This document shows positions 34,311 through 42,657 of a stretch of 43,460 nucleotides of DNA, piece after piece. Positions within the stretch are counted from its first letter, which is position 1, and every line of letters begins with the position of its first letter. The position numbers were made by a program, and so were the translations under genes. This DNA comes from Anaeromassilibacillus sp. An172 (GTDB lineage Bacteria > Bacillota > Clostridia > Oscillospirales > Acutalibacteraceae), in contig NZ_NFKS01000027.1 in the NCBI RefSeq assembly GCF_002160515.1, forward strand, positions 1-43,460, read 5' to 3'. Under the pieces are notes generated by a model. That model worked only from the letters and a program-made list of their open reading frames with translations. It ran no database searches and was not told where the DNA came from.

Positions 34311-34992
34311 AAAGGTCATACTTTTCATAGTTGAAGGCCCTACGGATGCGGATACATTAAGTCCGGTTCTGAAAAAAATATTCAAGCCCGGTGATATACA
34401 TTTTCATGTAGTTCACGGGGATATAACAACAGTAAAAAAATCCTCATACGACGCCGTTATGAAGCGGCTGTCTTCACAGATTACAGAAGAGATGAAGAGA
34501 TACCGCTTTACCAAAAAGGACGTGGTGAGGATTATACATATAGTTGACACCGACGGAGCTTTTGTGTCCTCGGAAAATGTGGTTTTCAAAGATACTCACC
34601 ATATCGAATACGGAAAAGACCATATTTATACGGATAATCCGGTGAGTATCATAGGCAGAAACCGTCAGAAATCAATGTCCTTAAGAGAGTTAAGCTATGC
34701 TGCAACTGTGGGAGGAATACCCTATTCAGTCCATTATTTTTCAAGGAATATTGAACATGTTATGCACAACCAGCAGGGAAATCTCACCAGCGACCAGAAG
34801 ATGTATTATGCCGACGAGTTTGTAAAGATTTACGGAAACTCACCGGAAAGGTTCTTAAAATTCATTTACTCAAAGGATTTTGCGGTTTCGGGAAACTACA
34901 GGGAAACCTGGGATTTTATAATGGAGGACTGCAATTCCCTCCACCGACATTCAAACCTCCATTTGATTTTTTCATTTTGCGATATAAAATAA
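34294..34992 (+). CDS. TOPRIM-type putative nuclease partner (AriB/RloB type)
   Basis: 232 residues. GTG start inside the ATPase gene, with AAAGGCGG 7 bases upstream. The N-terminal half looks like a TOPRIM domain: strand V-I-L-F-I-V followed by E14-G-P-T-D, then strand R-I-I-H-I-V followed by D85-T-D87-G. These are the Glu and the D-x-D that bind magnesium in topoisomerase/primase and OLD-type nucleases. The C-terminal half (from about 130) has I-P-Y-S-V-H-Y-F-S-R-N-I-E-H-V and a helical tail; I do not recognise it as a specific DUF. No membrane segment. Overlap with the ATPase means fixed ratio and coupling. Cleavage of nucleic acid (in PARIS a tRNA) is expected from the family, not shown here. 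Confidence 0.75.
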   Translation: MKNKTKKVILFIVEGPTDADTLSPVLKKIFKPGDIHFHVVHGDITTVKKSSYDAVMKRLSSQITEEMKRYRFTKKDVVRIIHIVDTDGAFVSSENVVFKDTHHIEYGKDHIYTDNPVSIIGRNRQKSMSLRELSYAATVGGIPYSVHYFSRNIEHVMHNQQGNLTSDQKMYYADEFVKIYGNSPERFLKFIYSKDFAVSGNYRETWDFIMEDCNSLHRHSNLHLIFSFCDIK

Positions 34993-34995
34993 AGC

Positions 34996-35040
34996 GACCT
35001 TTTACGTCAGAAACAAAACTGATGTAAAAGGTCATTTTTT
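34996..35040 (+). terminator. terminator after the ATPase-TOPRIM pair
   Basis: A 15-bp stem (34996-35010 with 35019-35033, one G-U pair), loop AAACAAAA, followed by T6. It lies between convergent units, four bases after the TOPRIM gene, and may also serve the ABC operon from the other side. Confidence 0.87.
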
Positions 35041-35839
35041 AAATATTCATATCTTTTTTTGTAAAGATGATTACCGAAGCTGCGCTTAGAATAATACATC
35101 CGGCAAGAAGAATGAATGGGGCATAAACCGCAAAGCTGTCGCCGGCAATAATTTTTTCCGGTGAAAACAAGGTAAAATAAGTGGTATATTTTATCTTTTC
35201 AAGGTTGCCGCCCATGTTTGCCATCATCTGGAGAACATACATCAAAACATTTACTCCTGCGCCTACGCCCAAACTGTATTTTGTATCGTTAAAAATACAG
35301 GAGGAGAGAAAGCAAATTGAAGCCATGAAAAGCTGTAAAAACAGCAGTGAGAGATTTAAGTAAATTAAATCAGAGGCTATGTTTTCCTGAGGATACATTA
35401 TTTTACAGCAGATAAGCTGTAAAACCGTTACGTATAAAATCAGAAAGAATACTCCTGAATACAGCACGGACATTTGAGTAAAAGCGATAGTTTTTCTTTT
35501 TACCGGAGCCGCCATAAGTGCTGACATTGAACCTCTGTCCACATATTTTGCGATAAGTCCGTTTGCCCTTATAATAGCATAGACCATAGGGAAAATCAGC
35601 AAAATCATTCCGTAAAGATAGGAGGACATGAAGCCCAAAAGGGTAGCAGTGTTTCCGTTCATGCCGAAAGCCGCCATCATTTCGGAAAAAAGCTCTGTAA
35701 ACTCCTTTAGAACCTCTTCCATTTCCGGATTATACATTCCGGTTATCATTGTTACGTATAGTGTAAGTATTGCGATAAAAATCACAATAAGCTTTAGGGA
35801 GGACTTTATTTCTCTGAAATATAATGTTTTATTTATCAT
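35039..35839 (-). CDS. ABC transporter permease
   Basis: 266 residues. The ATG at 35839 is chosen because GGAGGCGG lies just upstream within the end of the ATPase gene; longer versions of the frame lack a site. About six membrane helices are seen (near 17-36, 75-100, 125-150, 158-180, 190-210 and 230-255). A soluble loop (about 37-70) follows helix 1. It resembles ABC-2 type exporters. It overlaps its ATPase by 11 bases. Substrate unknown; the location right after a putative defence pair, convergent with it, gives no functional link. Confidence 0.85.
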   Translation of the reverse strand: MINKTLYFREIKSSLKLIVIFIAILTLYVTMITGMYNPEMEEVLKEFTELFSEMMAAFGMNGNTATLLGFMSSYLYGMILLIFPMVYAIIRANGLIAKYVDRGSMSALMAAPVKRKTIAFTQMSVLYSGVFFLILYVTVLQLICCKIMYPQENIASDLIYLNLSLLFLQLFMASICFLSSCIFNDTKYSLGVGAGVNVLMYVLQMMANMGGNLEKIKYTTYFTLFSPEKIIAGDSFAVYAPFILLAGCIILSAASVIIFTKKDMNI

Positions 35840-36650
35840 TTTTTCCGCCTCCGTAATACTGTAGGAATATTTCCTCAAGGGATTGTCTTGCGGTAACCTC
35901 AACGGTGTTTCCTTTTTGTATGCCGGAAAAATCCCTTGCAAAATCTTCGGCTGTCTTTTCGTTTTCAAGAGTAACTGTGTATTTCTTGACATGTCTGTTG
36001 CGCAGTTCTTCCGTCGAGTCGGTTGCAGCCAGTTTTCCGTCTTTGATTATTGAAATCCTGTCGCAGGTTTTTTCCACCTCTTCAAAAATATGGCTGGAAA
36101 TAAAAATAGTTTTTCCCTTGGACTTTTCCCTTTGAATAAGCTCAATAAATCTTTTCTGCATAATAGGGTCAAGTCCGCTGGTGGGTTCGTCCAGAATAAG
36201 CACCTGAGGGTCGTGCATAAAAGCGGAAACAATTCCCACCTTTTGCTTCATGCCTATGCTCATTTTCTTGATTTTTCCCTTAGGGTCAAGATCAAACATT
36301 TCGAGAAGAGATTTTTTAAGGCTTCCGTTTTTTATTTTGCGGTATTTTTCCATAAAGTTTAAATAATCAATGCCTGTCATGTCGTCGAAAAAATTTATTT
36401 CTCCCGGAATATAACCCACAAACTCCTGTATTTTACACCGCTCATGGAAGCAGTCAAAGCCATTTATACAGCATTTTCCCGAATTAGGTTTAATAAATCC
36501 CATGAGATGTCTTATGGTTGTGGTTTTACCGGCACCGTTTGGCCCTAAAAAGCCGAAGATTTCACTTTCCTTAACAGACATTGAAATATCAAAAATTCCC
36601 TTGTTGTTTCCGTAGTCATGGGTTAGATTTTCAATTTCTATAATATTCAT
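35829..36650 (-). CDS. ABC transporter ATP-binding protein
   Basis: 273 residues, AGGAGGG 8 bases before the ATG. Walker A is G-P-N-G-A-G-K-T (36-43), the signature is the variant M-S-I-G-M-K-Q-K-V, Walker B is V-L-I-L-D-E-P-T-S-G-L-D-P, and the switch His is in I-S-S-H-I-F. A C-terminal extension (about 215-273) has the usual D-x-A-R-D-F type fold of drug/antibiotic exporter ATPases. With the permease encoded next it forms a complete ABC-2 exporter. I found no clear promoter; it follows the terminator of the aryl-acid operon. Confidence 0.93.
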   Translation of the reverse strand: MNIIEIENLTHDYGNNKGIFDISMSVKESEIFGFLGPNGAGKTTTIRHLMGFIKPNSGKCCINGFDCFHERCKIQEFVGYIPGEINFFDDMTGIDYLNFMEKYRKIKNGSLKKSLLEMFDLDPKGKIKKMSIGMKQKVGIVSAFMHDPQVLILDEPTSGLDPIMQKRFIELIQREKSKGKTIFISSHIFEEVEKTCDRISIIKDGKLAATDSTEELRNRHVKKYTVTLENEKTAEDFARDFSGIQKGNTVEVTARQSLEEIFLQYYGGGKNDK

Positions 36651-36687
36651 AGGCGCACCCTCCTTGCAGATAAATTTTTATAAAAAT

Positions 36688-36720
36688 ATAAGGTAATTCT
36701 GAATGCCAGAATTACCTTAT
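36688..36720 (-). terminator. terminator of the paaK-ior operon
   Basis: ATAAGGTAATTCTG (36688-36701) pairs with its perfect complement (36707-36720) around a 5-base loop. Read on the minus strand it is followed by ATTTTTAT. Confidence 0.78.
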
Positions 36721-36737
36721 TATTTTATGTAATAAAA

Positions 36738-37160
36738 TTATTCGCACATGTCCTCATAGCTGTAAAGCTCAAGACCACCGGCTGTAATTGCTTTTGCGGC
36801 AGCCTCTCCGTCGGAAGCCTTTACAATCATGGCAACTCTGTTTGCAGAAGCCAAAGCGTACATATACTCAATATTAAGACCTTTGCTGCAAAGAATGTGT
36901 GTCATCTTGTGAAGCTCGCCAACCTTGTCCTGAAGCTTAACTGCGATAACGTCTGTAAGCATTGCGGAAAAGCCCTTATCTCTCAGTGCGTCCTTTGCGG
37001 TTTCCGGATTGGAAACAATCATTCTCAACATACCGTATTCTGTTGTGTCAGCCATGCTGAGAGAGAGAATGTTTACTTTTTCCTGTACGAGAGCTTCTGT
37101 AACCTCTTCCAGTCTGCCCTGACGGTTTTCGATAAATACGGATAACTGTTTAATAAACAT
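36738..37160 (-). CDS. tandem ACT-domain protein
   Basis: 140 residues; AAAGGCAGG lies upstream of the ATG. Two ACT domains: residues 1-68 (K-Q-L-S-V-F-I-E-N-R-Q-G-R-L, a classic ligand-side turn) and 70-140 (V-I-A-V-K-L-Q-D-K-V-G-E-L). ACT domains bind amino acids and act as sensors. It is the last gene of the paaK-iorA-iorB-paaK unit, where stand-alone ACT proteins are often found, and probably reports aromatic amino-acid level to the enzymes. No DNA-binding domain. Confidence 0.88.
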   Translation of the reverse strand: MFIKQLSVFIENRQGRLEEVTEALVQEKVNILSLSMADTTEYGMLRMIVSNPETAKDALRDKGFSAMLTDVIAVKLQDKVGELHKMTHILCSKGLNIEYMYALASANRVAMIVKASDGEAAAKAITAGGLELYSYEDMCE

Positions 37161-37216
37161 AGTTCTACCTGCCTTTCTTATATAGTAATATAAATAAAAC
37201 TTCTGTTTATATTTTA

Positions 37217-38515
37217 TCAGTTGTACTTTCTGTTGTCAATTACGTGTTGACTCTTGCCCATGCTTCTTTCGATGCTCTTAGGCTCAACAAGCTTAACCTT
37301 AACCGCAAGACCGATAGCCTGCTTGATAACCTCTGTAATTTTATTTGTGAGATTTTCAAGCTCTCTGATTTCGTCGGAGAAGAATCTCTCTTCAACCTCA
37401 ACTCTAACCTCAAGTGTATCGAGATTGTTTACACGGTCAACAATGAGCAGATAGTGAGGTGTAGTGCCGCCCATTTCAAGCAATGCAGCTTCAATCTGGC
37501 TTGGGAATACGTTAACGCCTCTGATAATAAGCATGTCGTCGGTTCTGCCTGTAAATCTTGCGATTCTTGCGGTAGTTCTTCCGCACTGACAAGGCTTGTG
37601 AGTGATGCTTGTAAGGTCTTTTGTTCTGTAACGGATAAGAGGAATACCCTCTTTTGTAAGGGTTGAAATAACAAGCTCGCCGGTCATGCCGTCACGGAGA
37701 GGCTTGAGGGTTTTCTGGTCAACAATTTCAGGAAGGAAGTGGTCTTCATGAATATGAAGTCCTGAATGGAATTGACAGTCTGTTGCAACGCCCGGGCCCA
37801 TAATTTCGCTCAAGCCGTAAATATCGTGAGCATGAATTCCCAGCATGTTTTCAATCTGAGAACGCATTTTCTCTGTCCAAGGCTCTGCGCCGTTTATTGA
37901 AGCTTTAAGCTTTATTTTGTCACGAACACCCATCTCGTTGATTGTTTCAGCGATGTGAAGCAGATATGACGGTGTGCACATAATGCCTGTAACGCCGAAG
38001 TCAATCATCATGTTGATAAGCTTCTTTGTGTTTCCTGTTGACATTGGTACAACAGTTGCGCCCAGCTTTTCTGCGCCGTAGTGAGCACCCAAACCGCCTG
38101 TGAACAAACCGTAGCCGTATGCGATTTGAATAATGTCGTTTTGACCTAATCCTGCCATTGTGATACAGCGGGCAACGCACTCGCTCCATGTTTCGATATC
38201 ACGTCTTGTGTATCCTACAACAGTTGCCTTTCCTGTTGTGCCGCTGGATGCGTGAATTCTGGTAATCTGTGAATTAGGAACGGCAAATAATCCGAAAGGA
38301 TAGGTGTCACGCAGGTCGTCCTTTGTGGTAAAAGGCAGTTTGTCCAAGTCTTCGATGCCCTTAATATCGCCCGGTTCAAGTCCCAGAGCCTGCATCTTTT
38401 TTCTGTAGTATTCAACGCTGTGATATACTCTGTCAACCAGCTTTCTAAGTCTGGCGCTTTGCAGGTTAGTCATTTCGTCCCTGCTCATACATTCTTTTGT
38501 TTCATTCCAGATCAT
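37217..38515 (-). CDS. paaK: phenylacetate-CoA ligase (paralogue A)
   Basis: 432 residues; AAGGAAGGG lies 11 bases before the ATG. Adenylate-forming ligase that makes aryl-acetyl-CoA from aryl-acetate, ATP and CoA (or works in reverse to save energy). Motifs: the ATP loop [13 protein letters not shown] at about 89, [10 protein letters not shown] near 235, Y-R-T-K-D-L near 300, and R-G-V-N-V-F-P-S in the C-terminal lid. All are present, so it should be active. It follows iorB by 44 bases. A second copy, clearly homologous throughout, is first in the same operon. Confidence 0.95.
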   Translation of the reverse strand: MIWNETKECMSRDEMTNLQSARLRKLVDRVYHSVEYYRKKMQALGLEPGDIKGIEDLDKLPFTTKDDLRDTYPFGLFAVPNSQITRIHASSGTTGKATVVGYTRRDIETWSECVARCITMAGLGQNDIIQIAYGYGLFTGGLGAHYGAEKLGATVVPMSTGNTKKLINMMIDFGVTGIMCTPSYLLHIAETINEMGVRDKIKLKASINGAEPWTEKMRSQIENMLGIHAHDIYGLSEIMGPGVATDCQFHSGLHIHEDHFLPEIVDQKTLKPLRDGMTGELVISTLTKEGIPLIRYRTKDLTSITHKPCQCGRTTARIARFTGRTDDMLIIRGVNVFPSQIEAALLEMGGTTPHYLLIVDRVNNLDTLEVRVEVEERFFSDEIRELENLTNKITEVIKQAIGLAVKVKLVEPKSIERSMGKSQHVIDNRKYN

Positions 38516-38559
38516 ATGGTCAGCAACCCTTCCTTATAATATTTATGCTTTTATATTTA

Positions 38560-39126
38560 TTAAAGATTGTAGCCTATTTCAAAGGCTTTTTTATTTATTT
38601 CAATGGTCTTAGGAGGAACTGTGGTTTCAATAACATCAAGCCAATCCTCTTTGTCAAAGCCCATGTACTTTGCGGCGGCGCCCAAAACAATTACGTTAAA
38701 TGTACGAGGTGCGCCCAGCTTCTTTGCTTCCTCTGTAGCTTCAACAACAATGGTGTTTCTCTTTTCCTTGAGTGTGCGAATTATATTTTCAGGATACTGA
38801 GCAACACCTGTAACAACTGTAATAGGGTCTATTCTCCAGTCATTTACAATAACGGAACCGTCCTTTTTAAGGAAATGAATATAGCGGAGAGCTTCCAAAC
38901 GCTCGAAAGCAATCAAAACATCTGCCTGACCCTCTTCAACGATAGGTTCTGCAACATTGTCGCCGTAGCGTACAAAAGTAACAACGCTTCCGCCTCTCTG
39001 TGCCATTCCGTGAACCTCGGAAAGCTTTACGTCATAGCCTGCACGTGTTGCAAGCTTGCCTAAAATTCGGCTGGTGAGAAGTGTTCCCTGTCCGCCTACT
39101 CCGACTATCATAATATTCTTTGTCAT
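38560..39126 (-). CDS. iorB: indolepyruvate ferredoxin oxidoreductase, beta subunit
   Basis: 188 residues. The ATG at 39126 follows the iorA stop by one base; the frame runs four codons upstream but without better support. It is the pyruvate-ferredoxin-oxidoreductase gamma-like domain: V-G-V-G-G-Q-G at about 8-14, which holds CoA/cofactor contacts, then L-S-E-V-H-G-M-A-Q-R-G-G. With IorA it oxidises indole-, phenyl- or hydroxyphenyl-pyruvate and CoA to the aryl-acetyl-CoA, CO2 and reduced ferredoxin. Oxygen-sensitive and cytoplasmic. Confidence 0.95.
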   Translation of the reverse strand: MTKNIMIVGVGGQGTLLTSRILGKLATRAGYDVKLSEVHGMAQRGGSVVTFVRYGDNVAEPIVEEGQADVLIAFERLEALRYIHFLKKDGSVIVNDWRIDPITVVTGVAQYPENIIRTLKEKRNTIVVEATEEAKKLGAPRTFNVIVLGAAAKYMGFDKEDWLDVIETTVPPKTIEINKKAFEIGYNL

Positions 39127-39127
39127 A

Positions 39128-40876
39128 TTATTCACCAACCTTTACCTGCTCTATAGCTGAGAATTTGCAAAGCTGCATGCAAAGTCCGCAGCCGTTGCAC
39201 ATTGTTTCGTCAATGGAGATTGTGCCGTCCTCGTTCTTTGTAAGGGCAGGACAACCCGGTTTTAAACATGCTCCGCACTTTTTACACTTGTCGGAAACAG
39301 GTCTGCACTTGAATGGGAACTTAACGCCCTTGAGAAGTGCGCATGGAGCTTTTGTAATGATAACTGATACAGCCTCTCTTGCTGTTTCTCTCTTGATAAC
39401 CTCTTCAAGCTCTTTCTGATTGAATGCGTCAACCTCGTAAACATTTTCAATACCCAAAGATTTGCAGAGATTGTAAATATTTATTGCAGGAACAGTTTCG
39501 CCCTTGAGTGTCTTTCCTGTAGCGGCGTGGTCCTGATGACCGGTCATTCCTGTTGTGGAGTTGTCAAGGATAATAACTGTGCCTGTGGACTGGTTGTAAA
39601 CCATGTTTACAAGGGAGTTGATACCTGTGTGCATAAAGGTGGAGTCACCGATAACTGCAACCCAGTTGCGGATGTAATCCTTGCCCTTTGCCTTTTCCAT
39701 ACCGTGGAGTGTGCTGATACTTGCGCCCATGCATATTGTTGTGTCGATAACGGAAAGAGGAGCAACTGCGCCCAATGTGTAACATCCGATGTCGCCTGCG
39801 CCGTGGATTTTAAGCTTTTTAAGCACGGTGAACACACTTCTGTGTGGACATCCCGGACATAGAATCGGAGGTCTCGGAGGAACCTGTGCAGGCTTGTCTG
39901 CGTCTGTAGGCTCGCCTAAAACCTTTTCTCTAATCATTTCTGCGTTGTACTCGCCCTGGACAGTGAATATCTCTTTACCCACTGCCTTTGAAATTCCCCA
40001 TGCTTTTACCTGCTCTTCGATAACAGGCTCAAGCTCTTCAAATATGTAAAGCTTATCAACCTTAGAAGCGAACTCCTCAATAAGCTTTTTAGGAAGAGGA
40101 TTTACAAGACCAAGCTTCAAAACAGAAGCGTTTGGCATTGCCTCTTTTACATACTGATATGGTATACCGCTTGTGATAAAGCCAACTGAAAGGTCGTTGT
40201 ATTCAACCTTGTTGATAGGCATTGTGTTGGCGTCCTCAGCCATTCTTTTAAGTCTGTCCTCAACAAACAGATGACGCTTAATAGCGTTGCCCGGCATCAT
40301 AACAAACTTTGCAGCGTCACGCTCGTAAGCGATATCCTCAGGCTCTACACGCTCCTGAAGCTCAACAAGTCCCTGTGAGTGGGAAAGTCTTGTGGTGCTT
40401 CTCAAAATAATAGGTGTGTCATATTTTTCGCTGAGGTCAAATGCGTACTTCATGAACTCCTTTGCCTCTGCGCTGTCGGAAGGCTCTACAACAGGAACCA
40501 TAGCGGCTCTTGCCACCATACGGCTGTCCTGCTCGTTCTGGGAGCTGTACATTCCAGGGTCATCTGCGGCAACAAGAACAAGTCCGCCCTTAACGCCTGT
40601 GTATGCGGCTGTGTAAAGCGGGTCAGCCGCTACGTTTACGCCAACGTGCTTCATTGCGCACATGGAGCGAACACCTGCAATAGATGCGCCCAGAGCAACT
40701 TCCATTGCAACCTTTTCGTTTGGAGCCCATTCTGCGTAAACCTCATCATATTTAACTACATTTTCGCTTACCTCTGTGCTTGGTGTTCCCGGATATGCGG
40801 AAGATACCTTTACACCTGCTTCGTAAGCGCCTCTTGCTATGGCTTCATTGCCAAGTAAAATTTTCTTCTCAGCCAC
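39128..40876 (-). CDS. iorA: indolepyruvate ferredoxin oxidoreductase, alpha subunit
   Basis: 582 residues, GTG start with AAAGGATGG about 9 bases upstream, overlapping the end of the upstream paaK. The N-terminal pyrimidine-binding domain begins N-E-A-I-A-R-G-A-Y-E-A-G-V with S-A-Y-P-G-T-P-S-T-E. The thiamine diphosphate site is C-P-G-C-P-H-R...G-D-I-G-C-Y-T, then I-C-M-G-A-S-I-S and G-D-S-T-F-M-H-T-G. The C-terminal 70 residues form a two-cluster ferredoxin (C-K-K-C-G-A-C-L...C-P; C-N-G-C-G-L-C-M-Q-L-C). Catalytic subunit of the enzyme described under iorB; converts deaminated Trp, Phe and Tyr. Confidence 0.96.
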   Translation of the reverse strand: MAEKKILLGNEAIARGAYEAGVKVSSAYPGTPSTEVSENVVKYDEVYAEWAPNEKVAMEVALGASIAGVRSMCAMKHVGVNVAADPLYTAAYTGVKGGLVLVAADDPGMYSSQNEQDSRMVARAAMVPVVEPSDSAEAKEFMKYAFDLSEKYDTPIILRSTTRLSHSQGLVELQERVEPEDIAYERDAAKFVMMPGNAIKRHLFVEDRLKRMAEDANTMPINKVEYNDLSVGFITSGIPYQYVKEAMPNASVLKLGLVNPLPKKLIEEFASKVDKLYIFEELEPVIEEQVKAWGISKAVGKEIFTVQGEYNAEMIREKVLGEPTDADKPAQVPPRPPILCPGCPHRSVFTVLKKLKIHGAGDIGCYTLGAVAPLSVIDTTICMGASISTLHGMEKAKGKDYIRNWVAVIGDSTFMHTGINSLVNMVYNQSTGTVIILDNSTTGMTGHQDHAATGKTLKGETVPAINIYNLCKSLGIENVYEVDAFNQKELEEVIKRETAREAVSVIITKAPCALLKGVKFPFKCRPVSDKCKKCGACLKPGCPALTKNEDGTISIDETMCNGCGLCMQLCKFSAIEQVKVGE

Positions 40877-40878
40877 TT

Positions 40879-42189
40879 TTATATTCCATCCTTTCGTAAA
40901 TCAGTTACTCTCTTTGCTTTTCCTTCAAATCTTTGCAGTGTATTCGGTGATACAAGCTGGATTTTACAGTCAAGACCCAGCATCATGTGAAGTTTCTTCT
41001 TGATCTTATCTTCAAGCTCTTCCAAAGCGGCATAGGAGTCCATCATGCCCTCTGCGGCAACCTCAACCTTAACGGTGAGTATGTCGGAGTGGTCTTTTCT
41101 TTCAACCACAATTTCGTAGTTTGGTCCTATTCCGTCTGTATTTATCAAAACTTCCTCAATCTGGCTTGGGAATACGTTAACGCCTCTTATCTTCAGCATG
41201 TCGTCTGTACGTCCTGAGAGATTTTCCATTCTTGCAGTGGTTCTTCCGCAGGCACATGGCTCGTACATAAGTCTTGTGATATCTCTTGTGCGGTAACGGA
41301 TAAGTGGCAGAGCTTCCTTTGTGATACATGTAACAACAAGCTCACCCTTTTCACCCGGTGCTAAAACCTCTCCGGTATTTGGATCTATAACCTCGGCGAT
41401 GAAGTGGTCTTCATTTATGTGCATACCGTTAAGCTCAAGACATTCTCCGGAAACGCCGGGACCTATAAGCTCGCTCATGCCGTAGTTCTGGGTAAGGTTT
41501 ACATCCTCGCCCCAAACCTTGTAAAGCTCTTTTCTCATGGCCTCTGTCATAAGCTCAGAGCCCAAAAGCAGAGTTTTAATCTGTAAATCTTTCTTTATAT
41601 CTATGCCTATCTGCTGAGCAACCTCGGCAATTCTCATGGCGTATGATGGAGTTGCAACCAAAAGGGTAGTGCCGAAATCCTTCATGTACATAAGCTGTTT
41701 TTCTGTGTTTCCGGTTGAAGAGGGAACAATGGTTGCGCCCACCTTCTCAAGACCGTTGTGTAGACCCAAAGCGCCGGTGAACATTCCGTAGCCGAAGCAA
41801 ATCTGAGCTACGTCCTCATCAGTAGCGCCGCCGGCAACGGCAAGTCTTGCCACACATTCCTTCCATATATCAAGGTCGTGGTCTGTATAACCTACAACTG
41901 TGGGCTTTCCTGTAGTGCCGCTGGATGCATGAATTCTTCTGAGTTCCTTTTTAGGTACGGTAAACAGACCATAAGGATAATTATCTCTCATGTCCTGCTT
42001 TGTGGTAAAAGGCAGTTTTTGAATATCTTTAAGTGTTACGATGTCCTCAGGTGTAACACCTGCCTCTTCCATTTTGGCACGGTAAGCGGGAACTTTTTCG
42101 TAAACACGTTTTACTGTTTTTTTAAGTCGTTCCAGCTGGATTTTTTCAATCTCATCTCTGGACAGGGTTTCTTCTTTTGCCCATATCAT
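40879..42189 (-). CDS. paaK: phenylacetate-CoA ligase (paralogue B)
   Basis: 436 residues; AGGAGG 9 bases before the ATG. First gene of the aryl-acid operon. Motifs as in paralogue [38 protein letters not shown]. The two copies agree along the full length but differ enough that they may prefer different aryl-acetates (phenyl-, indole- or hydroxyphenyl-). Its stop codon lies just before the iorA start. A structured leader and a promoter precede it. Confidence 0.95.
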   Translation of the reverse strand: MIWAKEETLSRDEIEKIQLERLKKTVKRVYEKVPAYRAKMEEAGVTPEDIVTLKDIQKLPFTTKQDMRDNYPYGLFTVPKKELRRIHASSGTTGKPTVVGYTDHDLDIWKECVARLAVAGGATDEDVAQICFGYGMFTGALGLHNGLEKVGATIVPSSTGNTEKQLMYMKDFGTTLLVATPSYAMRIAEVAQQIGIDIKKDLQIKTLLLGSELMTEAMRKELYKVWGEDVNLTQNYGMSELIGPGVSGECLELNGMHINEDHFIAEVIDPNTGEVLAPGEKGELVVTCITKEALPLIRYRTRDITRLMYEPCACGRTTARMENLSGRTDDMLKIRGVNVFPSQIEEVLINTDGIGPNYEIVVERKDHSDILTVKVEVAAEGMMDSYAALEELEDKIKKKLHMMLGLDCKIQLVSPNTLQRFEGKAKRVTDLRKDGI

Positions 42190-42207
42190 AATAATTTACC
42201 TCCTCGT

Positions 42208-42271
42208 TACTGCGTTTATATAAGGAAAAGCTCTCTTTGTTCCTTTAAAGCGGTATCAAACCGTCGCAGTA
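42208..42271 (-). ncRNA. three-way-junction RNA leader of the paaK-ior operon
   Basis: In the transcript, TACTGCG (42271-42265) pairs with CGCAGTA (42214-42208) and closes two hairpins. One is CGGT/ACCG with loop TTGAT (42264-42252); the other is AAGGA, a two-base bulge, AAAG, tetraloop AGAG, CTTT, TCCTT (about 42245-42223). The closing helix ends directly before the AGGAGG site. It might be a riboswitch or protein-binding leader; no known family is recognised and no terminator follows it. Confidence 0.5.
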
Positions 42272-42285
42272 CAGTGCATGAAGCT

Positions 42286-42314
42286 ATTATATCACTTTTT
42301 TCCCACTTTGTCTT
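42286..42314 (-). promoter_or_regulatory. promoter of the paaK-ior operon
   Basis: On the minus strand AAGACA (42314-42309), 17 bases, TATAAT (42291-42286), with TGA before the -10 (extended). The start is near 42279, giving a leader of about 90 bases. Confidence 0.72.
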
Positions 42315-42657
42315 GTGTTTTTTAGATAATTTTACAAAAAAATTCTGAAATCTTCGTTTTTTTTGATATATGAAAGAATTTTAATTTATTGAATTTTCTT
42401 TAATATATATTTTATTCTGATATTAGTAATTTTATAGGATTTAGCGAAATATCACGCTTAATATTTATACCGAGAAAGCAAAGTATACCCATATAAAATT
42501 ACTTAATTTGATATTATATCGTTTACAGCGGTGTGTTTTTCTGTTATATTTAGTATACTATATATAAGTAAAGTTGTCCCATGAGTTTGCTCATAAGGCA
42601 TCTTTGATTATGATATAATAAGGATATTCACGTTTTTGTGATTGGAGAACAGAAAAT
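42315..42657 (+). other. AT-rich intergenic stretch with promoter and palindromes
   Basis: No gene is seen. A promoter toward the HprK-like gene is TTTACA (42522-42527), 17 bases, TATATT (42545-42550) with TG before the -10. A second, extended -10 (TGATATAAT, 42611-42619) lies nearer the gene. Between them are the palindromes TAGTATACTA (42551-42560) and ATGAG-TTTG-CTCAT (42581-42594), possible operators. Confidence 0.5.

Noticed and set aside
32925-34992. Gabija or Septu identity for the ATPase pair
   Set aside because: Gabija needs the TOPRIM in the ATPase chain and a UvrD-type helicase; Septu needs an HNH partner. Neither is present.
38497-39063. Plus-strand open frame of 188 codons opposite iorB and the paaK start
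   Set aside because: Antisense shadow, very rich in Cys and Asn, no ribosome site.
42190-42280. T-box riboswitch ahead of the aryl-acid operon
   Set aside because: The leader is only about 90 bases, with no T-box core and no terminator/antiterminator pair.
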